Assembly: GCA_035647855.1 (NCBI GenBank)
Contig: DASRMP010000033.1
Span: 1 to 55,807, forward strand
Direction: 5' to 3'
From: JAAZBW01 sp035647855
GTDB lineage: Bacteria > Actinomycetota > Actinomycetes > Actinomycetales > Actinomycetaceae
Length of the DNA stretch: 55,807 nt
Below are positions 1 to 8,584 of this stretch, piece by piece. Position numbers and translations under genes: made by a program. Below the pieces are notes generated by a model, which worked only from the letters and a program-made list of their open reading frames with translations, made no database searches and was not told the DNA's origin. Position 1 is the stretch's first letter. Every line of letters begins with the position of its first letter.

Positions 1-474
1 CGTGGGCGCGGGCACGGCGGGCGCCTCAACCGCAGGCGCCGGTACGGCAGGCGCCTCCGCCGCAGGCGCCGGAACGGCGGGCGCCTCAACCGCAGGCGCC
101 GGTACGGCAGGTGCCTCGGCCACAGGTGCCGGCGCAGCGGGTGCCTCCACCGCGGGCTTCGCGGGGCCGGGCACCGGCGGGGCAGGGGCCCGTGGTTCGG
201 TTGCCTTCGGGGCCGCGGGAGCCTTGGCCACCGCAGGTGCCTTCGCGGTGCGCGCCTTGGCGGCCGGTGCCTTCGCTCCCGGCGCCTTCGCTGGCTTCCC
301 CGCCTCTTCTGCCTTCTTGGAAGGGATCGTCTCGCGGACACGCCGGATCACGGGCGCCTCGAGCGAGGACGATGCGTTCTTGACGTACTCGCCCATCTCG
401 TTGAGGGCGGCGAGCACCGTCTTGCTGTCTACTCCGAGCTGCTTCGCTAGCTCGTGGACACGCAGTCTTGCCAC
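1..474 (-). CDS. infB: Translation initiation factor IF-2, N-terminal part (truncated by window edge)
   Basis: IF-2 places initiator fMet-tRNA on the 30S subunit and promotes 50S joining. Only the first 158 codons lie in the window; the GTPase core would lie beyond base 1. The protein opens with the IF-2 N-domain signature (VHELAKQLGVDSKTVL, then NEMGEYVKNASSS), and continues into an Ala/Pro/Lys/Glu-rich linker. I chose the GTG at 472-474 because it begins MARLRVHELAK and has a CAGGAGA ribosome-binding site just upstream. The linker ends in about five decapeptide repeats (APAVEAPAVP type), encoded by a 30-bp tandem repeat. Long low-complexity linkers are usual in actinobacterial IF-2. It follows ylxR, the normal nusA-ylxR-infB order. 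Confidence 0.95.
   Translation of the reverse strand, partial: MARLRVHELAKQLGVDSKTVLAALNEMGEYVKNASSSLEAPVIRRVRETIPSKKAEEAGKPAKAPGAKAPAAKARTAKAPAVAKAPAAPKATEPRAPAPPVPGPAKPAVEAPAAPAPVAEAPAVPAPAVEAPAVPAPAAEAPAVPAPAVEAPAVPAPT
20..169 (-). repeat. 30-bp tandem repeat within infB, about five units
   Basis: Five consecutive 30-bp units start at 20, 50, 80, 110 and 140. The first and third are nearly identical and the last two are more diverged. Each encodes a ten-residue Ala-Pro-Val-Glu unit of the IF-2 linker, so the array keeps the reading frame. It may continue beyond the window edge. Confidence 0.85.
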
Positions 475-492
475 TGATTCTCCTGTCTCGGC

Positions 493-512
493 CCGTTCCG
501 AGTCAGGAACGG
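493..512. other. Short hairpin between ylxR and infB
   Basis: The 102-bp gap between ylxR and infB holds a perfect 7-bp inverted repeat (CCGTTCC, loop GAGTCA, GGAACGG). It lies about 20 bases upstream of the infB start on the minus strand. It has no T tract and sits inside an operon, so it may be a leader hairpin rather than a terminator. Nothing else stands out in this gap. Confidence 0.4.
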
Positions 513-576
513 ACGCCTAGTGCTGGCAGCTCATCGCTGGGTACTCATCGGGTGCCCATCAGCTTCCAACCCGCTT

Positions 577-870
577 TCATGGGGTCCGGGGCCAGGAATG
601 GCCCGTGTGATTTCCGGCCAGCCGGAGCTGGTCGGCGGCGTTGCTCGCATCGGCCGGTCCCCGCAGGGCCCGGACGAACGCGCGGCGCCTTATTGCTTGT
701 TCGAGACACTGACCGCTCGGGTGCAGCCACGCCCCGCGCCCCGGTTCGTTCCGCCGCAGGTCGAGCACGACGTTGCCGTCACGCGCCACCCACCGCACAA
801 GATTCGAGGCGGAGTCCCTCTTCCGGCAACCGACACAGGTGCGCGCCGGACCGGTAAGGACCTCGGACAT
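577..870 (-). CDS. ylxR: YlxR family (DUF448) nucleic-acid-binding protein
   Basis: A 97-residue basic protein with the YlxR signature: RTCVGCRKRD near residue 8 and the GRGAWLHP motif near residue 43, the family's conserved GRGAY-like loop. YlxR proteins are small RNA-binding-like proteins almost always encoded between nusA and infB, as here; some have been described as nucleoid-associated or RNase P-interacting. I start it at ATG 868-870 (MSEVLTGPART), because the signature begins immediately after. In-frame codons further upstream would run back into nusA and add an unconserved basic extension. The gap to the nusA stop is 53 bases, consistent with co-transcription. Confidence 0.9.
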   Translation of the reverse strand: MSEVLTGPARTCVGCRKRDSASNLVRWVARDGNVVLDLRRNEPGRGAWLHPSGQCLEQAIRRRAFVRALRGPADASNAADQLRLAGNHTGHSWPRTP

Positions 871-923
871 TGTATCGCGTCGCCGGGGCGATTCACCTAC
901 CCGGGAACGTGATGCGGTACGCA

Positions 924-1901
924 TCACTCGTCGGCGTCTTCCATGTCCGAATGGATGTCGATGCGCCACCGTGTCAGCCGGGCGGCGAGACGGGCGTTCT
1001 GCCCTTCCTTGCCGATCGCGAGCGAGAGTTGGTAGTCCGGCACCACGACGCGGGCGGTACGCGATTCCTCCGAGACAATCTCCACCGAGGAAACCTTCGC
1101 AGGTGAAAGGGCGTTCGCGATGAACGTGGCGGGGTCGTCGGAGTAGTCCACGATGTCGATCTTCTCACCCTGCAACTCCGCCATCACCGCCCGGACCCGC
1201 TGGCCCATCGGGCCGATGCAGGCGCCCTTGGCGTTGAAACCGGGGACGTTCGTCCGCACGGCGATCTTGCTGCGGTGGCCGGCCTCACGAGCGATCTCGG
1301 CGATCTCGACCGTGCCGTCGGCCACTTCCGGGACTTCGAGTTCGAACAGCTTGCGCACCAGGTTGGGATGCGTGCGGGATAACGTGATGTGGGCGCCACG
1401 GGGACCGCGCGAGACCTCGACCACGTAGGAGCGAAGCCGCTCGCCGTGCTCGTAGCGCTCGCTGGGCACCTGCTCGTGGACCGGCAGTACGGCCTCCACC
1501 TCGCCCACGTCCACCATCACGTTGCGGGTCGAGCGGTCCGCCTGGATGACGCCGGCGAGTAGCTCGCCGGTCTTGTCCTTGTAGATGCCGAGAATCTGGA
1601 AGTCCTCGGCATCGCGCAACCGCTGCATTATGACCGATCTGGCGGTGGCGGTTGCGATCCGGCCGAAGTCGGTCGGGGTGTCGTCGAACTCGTTGATGGG
1701 GACGCCGTCCTCGTCGAACTCGGTCGCCATCACCAGGACACTTCCGGTGCGGCGATCGATCTCGACGCGGGCCTCCTCGATGGCTCCCGGGCGCCGTTGG
1801 TAGGCGACCAGAAGTGCCTCCTCGATGGCACGCAGCAACGTCTCGAGCGGAATGCCACGTTCGGCCTCGACCATCCGCAGTGCGTTCATGTCGATGTCCA
1901 C
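924..1901 (-). CDS. nusA: Transcription termination/antitermination factor NusA
   Basis: NusA binds RNA polymerase and modulates pausing, termination and antitermination. The 325-residue protein has an N-terminal polymerase-binding domain (about 1-125), an S1 domain (about 128-195, including GELLAGVIQ and VHEQVPSERY), KH1 (about 200-260, with KGACIGPMGQRVRAV) and KH2 (about 262-325, with SLAIGKEGQNARLAARL). This is the short actinobacterial form without the C-terminal acidic repeats of enterobacterial NusA. The ATG start gives MDIDMNALRMVE, the expected N-terminus. The gap to the rimP stop is four bases, and the rimP-nusA-ylxR-infB order is typical of bacteria. Confidence 0.97.
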   Translation of the reverse strand: MDIDMNALRMVEAERGIPLETLLRAIEEALLVAYQRRPGAIEEARVEIDRRTGSVLVMATEFDEDGVPINEFDDTPTDFGRIATATARSVIMQRLRDAEDFQILGIYKDKTGELLAGVIQADRSTRNVMVDVGEVEAVLPVHEQVPSERYEHGERLRSYVVEVSRGPRGAHITLSRTHPNLVRKLFELEVPEVADGTVEIAEIAREAGHRSKIAVRTNVPGFNAKGACIGPMGQRVRAVMAELQGEKIDIVDYSDDPATFIANALSPAKVSSVEIVSEESRTARVVVPDYQLSLAIGKEGQNARLAARLTRWRIDIHSDMEDADE

Positions 1902-1905
1902 GTGA

Positions 1906-2364
1906 CTACTCCTTCTTGGCGCTGCCGAAGTCGATTACCATGCGGGCGCTCGCCACCTCGGCGAGCGGGATCGTGGTGGACTCGAGTACGAGATCCGTGT
2001 CCGTCACCTCGTGTACGCGGCTCGTGAGGGTCCCGTCCGCCGTCGTGACCTCGACAAGGCGACCGGTCGCGCGCCGGAAGTGCCTGGGCGTGACGAGCGG
2101 GCGATCGATGCCCGGAGTGGTGACCTCGAGGGTGTAGGTGCCGCTAATCGGGTCAGTCTCGTCGAGCGCAGCCGAGACGGCGTGCGTGGCCTCCGTGAGC
2201 TGATCGGAGGTCACACCGCCCGGGCCATCCGGGAGGTCGATCGTCACTCGCACGGTCGTGCGGCGGCCCGCCTTCTTCGTTGCGAGGTCCTCCAGCAGGA
2301 GTCCGGTGGACTCGACCGCTGCGTCCAGAATCTCGCGGAGCCTCTCGTCGGGAACGCTGCTCAT
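1906..2364 (-). CDS. rimP: Ribosome maturation factor RimP
   Basis: RimP assists late assembly of the 30S subunit. The 152-residue protein has the N-terminal alpha/beta domain (DAAVESTGLLLEDL, then RVTIDLPDGPGGV) and the family motif TLEVTTPGIDRPL in the middle. The C-terminal Sm-like barrel ends in DFGSAKKE. I chose ATG 2362-2364 because a strong GGAGGAGG ribosome-binding site precedes it. A longer in-frame reading would enter the divergent lipoprotein gene. A candidate -10 element lies upstream at 2395-2400. It is the first gene of the rimP-nusA-ylxR-infB operon. Confidence 0.95.
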   Translation of the reverse strand: MSSVPDERLREILDAAVESTGLLLEDLATKKAGRRTTVRVTIDLPDGPGGVTSDQLTEATHAVSAALDETDPISGTYTLEVTTPGIDRPLVTPRHFRRATGRLVEVTTADGTLTSRVHEVTDTDLVLESTTIPLAEVASARMVIDFGSAKKE

Positions 2365-2394
2365 GGCCTCCTCCTGCATGTAGTTGTCGTTGCC

Positions 2395-2400
2395 ATCGTA
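2395..2400 (-). promoter_or_regulatory. Candidate -10 element of the rimP operon
   Basis: On the minus strand this hexamer reads TACGAT, a good match to the actinobacterial -10 consensus, about 30 bases upstream of the rimP start. No convincing -35 element is visible. The 97-bp region from 2365 to 2461 is the divergent control region for rimP and the plus-strand lipoprotein gene. Confidence 0.4.
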
Positions 2401-2461
2401 ACCTGTCGCGCCCGGCGCGGTTGCGGGCGTGGCGGCCGCCGGCGATGGCACGATTGTGGCG

Positions 2462-3349
2462 ATGAGAACCTTGCCCGGGATCGCCCTCGCCCTCTCGCTT
2501 GCGTTGGTGGCCGGCTGTTCGGTCCGCCTCGACGTACCGGACCCCACTCCCCCACCGGCCACCCCTGCGGAAGAGGTGCGTCAGCGCGAGGCCTTGCGGG
2601 CCAGGGAGTACGCGAGCACCGCGGATTTCGGCGCGGGCGTCCCCGCCGTCGAGCGAGTTGCAGCGCACGCCGGCCGCCATCTGGAGGCGCTCGGCGGCGT
2701 GTGGGAGCCGTGGCCGGAGGGCGACGGCCCCACGGAGCCAGCGTATCCGTCCCCCTCGGCGGACGTCGGCCCGTTCACGGACGTGGCGGGCCTCGCCGCC
2801 TCGTTCGCCACCACCACTCCGGAGGTGTGTGACGAAGCGCTCATCGCGGAGGACGATGCCGCAGCGACCCTGTACGCGTCGATGTGTGTCTCGCGGATGC
2901 TGGACTGGGACATGCTCGCCGCCACCACCGGGCAACCGTCGCCGGAGTTTCCCGCCCCTTCCACGGATCTCGTCACCCCAGACGCGCATCTGATCGTGAC
3001 CCTCGATGCGGCCGCCTGGGCGACCGAAGTCCATGCCGCGACAGCGCGCGCCGCCGGGGATGCCGGCTGGGTTGATCTGGAGGCTCGCGCGGACCGGTTC
3101 CGTACCCTCGCCTTCGACGCCGTCACCGCCTATGGCTGGGCCGGCACCGCCGAGGACCCGCGCCTTCCCAGCTACGATACGGACGCGCTCCCGGACCAGG
3201 CCACGGTGGCCGCTGAGATCACGCGAGCATCCGTCGGCGCGATGGCGGCCGCACCTGACCGAGTGGGCATGCTGGACCTCGCCCTGGCCACGGCGATCGA
3301 CGCCCAGCGCGGCGGCGTGGACCTCGGGCCGCTGCCGGGGATCGACTAG
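2462..3349 (+). CDS. Lipoprotein, probably ferritin-like (DUF4439-type)
   Basis: A 295-residue predicted secreted lipoprotein. The start at ATG 2462 gives a signal peptide (MRTLPGIALALSLALVAG) ending in a lipobox with cysteine at about residue 18, then a Pro-rich tether. The rest is Ala-rich and helical, with AAHAGRHLEALGG and paired Ala-rich segments that recall the ferritin-like DUF4439 family often found near rimP and proS in actinobacteria. That family assignment is from memory of context and composition, and is not certain. It is the only plus-strand gene in the first 16 kb. Its TAG stop overlaps the proS stop by four bases in a shared CTAG, so the two genes converge. Function is unknown. 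Confidence 0.85.
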   Translation: MRTLPGIALALSLALVAGCSVRLDVPDPTPPPATPAEEVRQREALRAREYASTADFGAGVPAVERVAAHAGRHLEALGGVWEPWPEGDGPTEPAYPSPSADVGPFTDVAGLAASFATTTPEVCDEALIAEDDAAATLYASMCVSRMLDWDMLAATTGQPSPEFPAPSTDLVTPDAHLIVTLDAAAWATEVHAATARAAGDAGWVDLEARADRFRTLAFDAVTAYGWAGTAEDPRLPSYDTDALPDQATVAAEITRASVGAMAAAPDRVGMLDLALATAIDAQRGGVDLGPLPGID

Positions 3350-5160
3350 ATCTCGGCGGCCCGGAGGGCTTCCTCCACCTGCGCGGCCAGCCGCTCCGCC
3401 GCCTCCGCGACGGCGACCTCTCGGCGCTCGCCGCTCCTGCGGTCACGGAACTCCACGACTCCATCGGCCAGTCCGCGGCCAACCACAACCATGTACGGCA
3501 CGCCGAGAAGCTCCGCGTCGGTGAACTTGACACCTGCCGAAACCCTCGGGCGGTCGTCGTAGAGCACCTCCACCCCACGGGACTCGAGCTCGCCGGCCAG
3601 AGTCTCGGCGGCATCGAATATCTCCCGGTTCTTGCCGGTGGCGACGACGTGCACGTGGTACGGGGCGATCTGGACGGGCCAGGCCAGGCCTGCATCGTCG
3701 TGGTTGGCCTCGGCCATCGCGGCGAGCACGCGGGAGACGCCGATGCCGTACGAGCCCATGGTGACGACCCGGGATTTTCCGTTCTCGTCGAGGACGGTCA
3801 GCCCCAGCGACTCCGCGTACTTCCGCCCGAGTTGGAAGATGTGCCCCACCTCTATACCGCGGGCGAGTTCGAGCGGACCGGAACCGTCCGGGGCAGGGTC
3901 ACCCGCACGGACCTCGGCGGCCTCGATGATGCCGTCGGCGGTGAAGTCGCGGCCCATGACGAGGCCGAAGTAGTGCGTGTCGATCTCGTCACCGCCGGTG
4001 ATCCACGAGCTGCCCTCGACCACCCGCGGGTCGAGCAGGAGGCGCAGCCCGCCGCCGTTGCCGTCCGAATCGCGCGGGGCGCGGTTCGGCCCGGCGGCCT
4101 TCGGCCCCATGTAACCCTTCACGAGTTCGGGACGCCTGGCCATGTCCTCGTCGGTGGCGTTGGCCGCCAGCGCCGGTGAGACAACCGCCTCGAGCCGCTT
4201 CATGTCGAGCTCGCGGTCGCCCGGGATGCCTACGACTATCAGTTCCTCCTCGCCGCCCGGGTGGCTGAGCTTCACGAGGAGGCTCTTCAGCGTGTCCGCG
4301 GCGGTCCAGGGCCGGTCCTCGCGCGGGTAGTGCTCGTTGGCGTACCGGACGAGCGCCTCGATGGTGGCGGCGCCCGGTGTGGGGAGCCTCCGGGAGGGAG
4401 GCGCGCTGTCGAAGGCGACCGGCGGCGGTGCCACGGTCGTCACGGCCTCCGCGTTCGCCGCATACCCTCCGGCCGAGCGGACGAACGTGTCCTCGCCGAC
4501 CGGGGTGGGGTGGAGGAACTCCTCGGAGCGGGAACCGCCCATCGCGCCGGAGACCGCCGAGCAGATCACGACGTCGAGCCCGAGGCGTGCGAAAACCCGC
4601 TGGTAGGCGCCGCGCTCGGCCTCGTAGGAGGCGGCAAGGCCGTCGTCGTCGAAGTCGAAGGAGTAGGCATCCTTCATGATGAACTCGCGGCAGCGGATGA
4701 GTCCGGCGCGCGGGCGGGCCTCGTCGCGGTACTTGGTCTGGATCTGGTAGAGCGTGAGCGGCAGGTCCTTGTAGGAGGAGCACATGTCCTTCACGAGGAG
4801 GGTGAACATCTCCTCGTGCGTGGGCGCGAGGAGATAGTCGTTCTCGCGGCGGTCCTTGAGGCGGAAGAGGTTCGGGCCGTACTCGGTCCAGCGGCCCGTG
4901 GTCTCGTACGGCTCGCGAGGAAGCAGCGCCGGGAAGTGGACCTCCTGGCCACCTATGCGGTCCATCTCCTCGCGCACGATGTCCTCGATCTTGCCGAGCA
5001 CCCGCAGGCCGAGCGGCAACCAGCTGTAGATGCCGGGGGCGGCCCGGCGGATGTAGCTCGCGCGGACGAGCAACTTGTGCGAGGCGACTTCCGCGTCATG
5101 GGGATCCTCGCGCAACGTGCGGACGAACAGGGACGACAACTTGGCTACCACGATCCCCAA
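3346..5160 (-). CDS. proS: Prolyl-tRNA synthetase, bacterial type
   Basis: This class II synthetase charges tRNA-Pro and edits Ala-tRNA-Pro. The 604-residue protein has class II motif 1 near residues 40-75, motif 2 (YRDEARPRAGLIRCREF), a long insertion between motifs 2 and 3 (about 220-400) matching the bacterial editing INS domain, motif 3 (GSYGIGVSRVLAAMAE), and a C-terminal anticodon-binding domain. Length and the INS domain mark the bacterial type rather than the eukaryote-like type. The longest start is a TTG at 5158-5160; a GTG three codons in is also possible. The stop overlaps that of the convergent lipoprotein gene. Confidence 0.97.
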   Translation of the reverse strand: MGIVVAKLSSLFVRTLREDPHDAEVASHKLLVRASYIRRAAPGIYSWLPLGLRVLGKIEDIVREEMDRIGGQEVHFPALLPREPYETTGRWTEYGPNLFRLKDRRENDYLLAPTHEEMFTLLVKDMCSSYKDLPLTLYQIQTKYRDEARPRAGLIRCREFIMKDAYSFDFDDDGLAASYEAERGAYQRVFARLGLDVVICSAVSGAMGGSRSEEFLHPTPVGEDTFVRSAGGYAANAEAVTTVAPPPVAFDSAPPSRRLPTPGAATIEALVRYANEHYPREDRPWTAADTLKSLLVKLSHPGGEEELIVVGIPGDRELDMKRLEAVVSPALAANATDEDMARRPELVKGYMGPKAAGPNRAPRDSDGNGGGLRLLLDPRVVEGSSWITGGDEIDTHYFGLVMGRDFTADGIIEAAEVRAGDPAPDGSGPLELARGIEVGHIFQLGRKYAESLGLTVLDENGKSRVVTMGSYGIGVSRVLAAMAEANHDDAGLAWPVQIAPYHVHVVATGKNREIFDAAETLAGELESRGVEVLYDDRPRVSAGVKFTDAELLGVPYMVVVGRGLADGVVEFRDRRSGERREVAVAEAAERLAAQVEEALRAAEI

Positions 5161-5220
5161 GGCTACCCGGTCCGGCAGGCGTACGAATTCCGCGCCTGTT
5201 CTGCGCCTGTTCGCGGGCTC

Positions 5221-6063
5221 CTACAGCAGGATCGTCGCGTAGGTGGCCTCCTGCTCGAAGCCCACCTTCTCGTAGACGCGGCGCGCGCCCGTGTTGTACC
5301 AGTTCACGTAGAGGGAAACGGTCGGCGCGAAAGTGAGGATGTCCGCGACGACGGCGGCCACCGCCGCGGTCCCGAACCCCTTGCCTCGAAGGTCGGGGTG
5401 CACCCACACCCCCTGGACCTGTGCGACGCCGTCCCACAGCGCGCCGATGTCGGCCTTGAACACGACGGCCTCACGGCCGTCTATCCGGTCGATCACGATG
5501 TAGGCACGGCCATTGCTGACGAGCGAGCGCACGTACTGGTTGTAACCCGAGCCCGCGCGGGTGGGGTCGTATCCGACCTCCTCCTTGAACATCGCGATCG
5601 ATGCCGGGAGGAGCAGGTCGACGTCGGCGGCCTCGGCGCGCCGCACCCGCCGGTCCGGCTCCATGGCGGAGCGCGCCCGGATCACGAGGCACGGCTGGTT
5701 CCCGCGCACGTCCCGCGCGGGTCCCCAGGTGGTCTCGAGCAGGGACCACATGGGGAGCACGAGGTCGGCGTCGCCGACGATCGACGATGCACGGCGTCCG
5801 CGCTTCCGCAGAAAGGCAGAGAACGGTTCGATCGCCTCTCCCGAGCCGACCGGAACGATGTTCGAACCCGCCCAGCAGGCGGCGAGAAGTCCGTCCTCGC
5901 CGTCAATGCCGAGCATCTGCGAGCCCGCGCCGAGGTATCCCAGGTTCTGGGCGGCCAGCAGGGAGGTGAGAGGATGCGAGCGCATCAGCCTGACGGCATT
6001 CTCGAGGTCACCATCCGCGAGAGTTCGCACCCGCCCGGGAGCCCGCAGCCAGTTGCGGAACAC
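5221..6063 (-). CDS. GNAT family N-acetyltransferase with DUF4081 N-domain
   Basis: A 280-residue two-domain protein. The N-terminal half (about 1-130) matches the DUF4081 type, with VRTLADGDLENAVRLM at its start. The C-terminal half (about 140-280) is a GNAT fold whose acetyl-CoA loop reads VHPDLRGKGFGTAAV near residue 222, followed by YVNWYNTGARRVYEKVGF. DUF4081-GNAT genes sit beside ispG in many actinobacteria, as here, with only three bases between the ispG stop and this GTG start. Substrate is not known from sequence. Translational coupling to ispG is likely. Confidence 0.88.
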   Translation of the reverse strand: MFRNWLRAPGRVRTLADGDLENAVRLMRSHPLTSLLAAQNLGYLGAGSQMLGIDGEDGLLAACWAGSNIVPVGSGEAIEPFSAFLRKRGRRASSIVGDADLVLPMWSLLETTWGPARDVRGNQPCLVIRARSAMEPDRRVRRAEAADVDLLLPASIAMFKEEVGYDPTRAGSGYNQYVRSLVSNGRAYIVIDRIDGREAVVFKADIGALWDGVAQVQGVWVHPDLRGKGFGTAAVAAVVADILTFAPTVSLYVNWYNTGARRVYEKVGFEQEATYATILL

Positions 6064-6066
6064 GGA

Positions 6067-7242
6067 TCACACCACGGACACCGACGCCGCGCCGGAAGGC
6101 GTGCCCTCGGCGTCCATCTCGGCGGCGATACGGTTTGCCTCCGCGATGAGAGTCTCCACGATCGCGTCCTCCGGGACGGTCTTGATCACCTCACCCTTGA
6201 CGAAGATCTGGCCCTTCCCGTTTCCTGCCGCGACTCCGAGGTCCGCCTCGCGGGCCTCGCCGGGCCCGTTGACCACGCAGCCCATGACGGCCACGCGCAG
6301 CGGCACGGTCATACCCTCGAGGGCGTCCGTGACCTGGTCCGCGAGCGTGAAGACGTCCACCTGCGCCCGCCCGCACGATGGGCACGAGACGATCTCGAGT
6401 TTGCGGGGGCGCAGGTTGAGCGATTCGAGGATCTTGGCTCCGACCTTGACTTCCTCGACAGGATCCGCGGAGAGCGAGACACGGATGGTGTCCCCGATCC
6501 CCTTCGAAAGCAGGGCACCGAATGCGACGGCGGACTTGATCGTGCCCTGGAACGCGGGACCGGCCTCGGTCACTCCGAGGTGGAGCGGCCAGTCACCCTG
6601 CTCCGAGAGCATCTCGTACGCACGCACCATCACGACCGGGTCGTGGTGCTTCACCGAAATCTTGAAGTCGTGGAAGTCATGCTCCTCGAACAGAGAGGCT
6701 TCCCACACGGCGGACTCGACGAGCGCCTCGGGCGTGGCCGTGCCGTACTTCTTGAGCAGCCGGGGGTCCAGTGAGCCTGCGTTCACCCCGATCCGGAGCG
6801 AGACTCCGTGGTCGCCGGCGGCCTGGGAGATCTCCTTGACCCGGTCGTCGAACTTTCTGATGTTGCCCGGGTTCACCCGCACGGCGCCGCAACCGGCCTC
6901 GATCGCGGCGAAGACGTACTTGGGCTGGAAGTGGATGTCCGCGATGACCGGGATCTGCGATTTCTTGGCAATGATCGGGAGCGCCTCGGCGTCCTTGTCG
7001 GTCGGGCAGGCCACGCGCACGATGTCGCACCCCGACGCCGTCAGTGCGGCAATCTGCTGCAGGGTCGCATCGATATCGTGGGTCTTGGTGGTGGTCATCG
7101 ACTGCACCGAGATCGGCGCGCCACCTCCCACGGGCACCGTGCCGACGTTGATGCGCCGCGTTGTCTTGCGTTCGGCAAGGACGGGCAACTCTTCCTTGAT
7201 GGTGGGTAGTCCCAAGCTGATCGGCTGGTTCACGTTGTCCAA
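6067..7242 (-). CDS. ispG: 4-hydroxy-3-methylbut-2-enyl diphosphate synthase (IspG/GcpE)
   Basis: IspG converts ME-cPP to HMBPP in the MEP isoprenoid pathway, using a [4Fe-4S] cluster. The 391-residue protein has the TIM-barrel N-domain (VGGGAPISVQSMTTTKTHD, VRVACPTDKDAEALP, ADIHFQP) and the cluster-binding C-domain, with SCPSCGRAQVDVF and VMGCVVNGPGEA supplying the cysteines and conserved Glu. The start is taken at TTG 7240-7242, preceded by GGAAGG. It lies between rseP and a DUF4081-GNAT gene, and two genes from dxr, another enzyme of the same pathway. Confidence 0.97.
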   Translation of the reverse strand: MDNVNQPISLGLPTIKEELPVLAERKTTRRINVGTVPVGGGAPISVQSMTTTKTHDIDATLQQIAALTASGCDIVRVACPTDKDAEALPIIAKKSQIPVIADIHFQPKYVFAAIEAGCGAVRVNPGNIRKFDDRVKEISQAAGDHGVSLRIGVNAGSLDPRLLKKYGTATPEALVESAVWEASLFEEHDFHDFKISVKHHDPVVMVRAYEMLSEQGDWPLHLGVTEAGPAFQGTIKSAVAFGALLSKGIGDTIRVSLSADPVEEVKVGAKILESLNLRPRKLEIVSCPSCGRAQVDVFTLADQVTDALEGMTVPLRVAVMGCVVNGPGEAREADLGVAAGNGKGQIFVKGEVIKTVPEDAIVETLIAEANRIAAEMDAEGTPSGAASVSVV

Positions 7243-7281
7243 TGTACCTTCCAGGCGCCGGACCCTCCCGGCACCGGCTTG

Positions 7282-8583
7282 TCAGAAGACCGGCTGGGCG
7301 ATGTCCGCCCAGACCAGGATGAAAGTCATGAGGAAGAGGAGCCCGATGACGCCGTACGCGAGCGGCAGCAGTCTGGCCGTGTCCACCGGTCCGGGGTCCG
7401 GGCGTCCGGTGATGCGCGCGACCCCGCGCCGGGCGCCCTCGGCAAGCGCCCCGGCGATGTGACCGCCGTCGAGCGGGGGCAGCGGGATCAGGTTGAAAAC
7501 GAAGAGCGCGAGGTTGAGCGACGCCAGCAGGCTCAGCATGTCCACCGTCCGCATCGCCAGGGTGTAGTCCTCGCTCACCGCGCCCCCGATGTTGCCCGCC
7601 ATCGCACCGACACCGACCACGGACACCAGTGAACGACCCGAATCGTCCGATGCGGGGCTCAGCAGCGAGGCGATGGTGTTCCACAGTTGCTGCGGGAGGG
7701 TGACCACCGCCTCCATCGTCATGCCGGTCGCGGTCCACCAGGCGGCGACGGCGTCCGCCGGGGACTGGCGGACGAGTTCGAGCGTGGGTGTGACGCCGAA
7801 GAACGGCACCTCTGTGGTAAGCGTCTCACCGTTCTCCACCACTGCCTGACCGGCGTCGTCGAGAACGGGGCGCTCGGTCATCACCGGAGTGACGGTGAGA
7901 GTCCGTTCGGTGCCCTCCCTCTCGATCACGACCGGGAGCTGCGCCGATGGCCCCGTGCGGATGGCCTCCTGGACGTCCGTCCACGTCTCGACCGGGATGC
8001 CGGCCCAGGAGATGATCCGGTCCCCCGAGAGCAGTCCTGCCGCCGCGGCCGGCGATTCCTGCGCGCCCGGGGCGCACTCGGAGACACCCACCTGCGGAAC
8101 GCACTCGGAGACCGCCGCGACCCGGGTGGTCGCCGCGCCCACACCGAGGCCCACGAAGATGATGAGCAGCGCCAGGAGCGCGAGCAGCCAGTTCATGACC
8201 GGCCCGCCGAACATCACGATCAGTTTCCGGGGCACGGTCAGGGATGAGAAGGCGCGGTTCTCCTCGCCCGGTCCGAGCTCCTCACGGCTGAGCGTCCGGG
8301 CCTCCTCGATGAGAGTCAGCCGGCCTCTCTGGTCCCGTGCCGGCTCGCCCCTGGCGGGCGGATACATCCCGGCGAGGCGCACGTAGCCGCCGAGCGGGAA
8401 CGCCTTGATGCCGTATTCGGTCTCGCCGCGCTTGCTCGACCAGAGCGTGGGCCCGAAGCCGATGAAGTACTGCGGCACTTTCACGCCGAAGCGTTTGGCG
8501 GGGACCAGGTGTCCTATCTCGTGAAGACCGATCGCGAGGAGGATGCCGATGATGAGGATGAGGATCCCGATGGCGAAACCCAC
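7282..8583 (-). CDS. rseP: Site-2 protease family membrane metalloprotease (RseP/RIP)
   Basis: An intramembrane zinc protease (M50) that in related species cleaves anti-sigma factors and other membrane proteins. The 433-residue protein opens with a transmembrane segment carrying the HEIGH zinc motif near residue 21, then VKVPQYFIGFGPTLWS and the GGYVRLAGM segment. A PDZ domain (about 165-245, with AAAAGLLSGDRIISWAG) follows. Its third zinc ligand lies in PLPPLDGGHIAGA near residue 375, followed by C-terminal membrane helices. The GTG start has an AGAGAGGTGA site upstream and is one base from the dxr stop, so translation is probably coupled. The dxr-rseP-ispG order is common in actinobacteria. 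Confidence 0.95.
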   Translation of the reverse strand: MGFAIGILILIIGILLAIGLHEIGHLVPAKRFGVKVPQYFIGFGPTLWSSKRGETEYGIKAFPLGGYVRLAGMYPPARGEPARDQRGRLTLIEEARTLSREELGPGEENRAFSSLTVPRKLIVMFGGPVMNWLLALLALLIIFVGLGVGAATTRVAAVSECVPQVGVSECAPGAQESPAAAAGLLSGDRIISWAGIPVETWTDVQEAIRTGPSAQLPVVIEREGTERTLTVTPVMTERPVLDDAGQAVVENGETLTTEVPFFGVTPTLELVRQSPADAVAAWWTATGMTMEAVVTLPQQLWNTIASLLSPASDDSGRSLVSVVGVGAMAGNIGGAVSEDYTLAMRTVDMLSLLASLNLALFVFNLIPLPPLDGGHIAGALAEGARRGVARITGRPDPGPVDTARLLPLAYGVIGLLFLMTFILVWADIAQPVF

Positions 8584-8584
8584 G

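Noticed and set aside
5340..6063. Possible tRNA or small stable RNA genes anywhere in the window
   Set aside because: I scanned gaps for T-arm and CCA-type patterns and found none that fold convincingly. The interval given is only one example of the regions checked by eye, and a covariance search would be decisive.
4261..7462. Two long plus-strand frames opposite proS, the GNAT gene and ispG
   Set aside because: They cross three well-identified minus-strand genes without matching any family, so they are GC-driven shadows.
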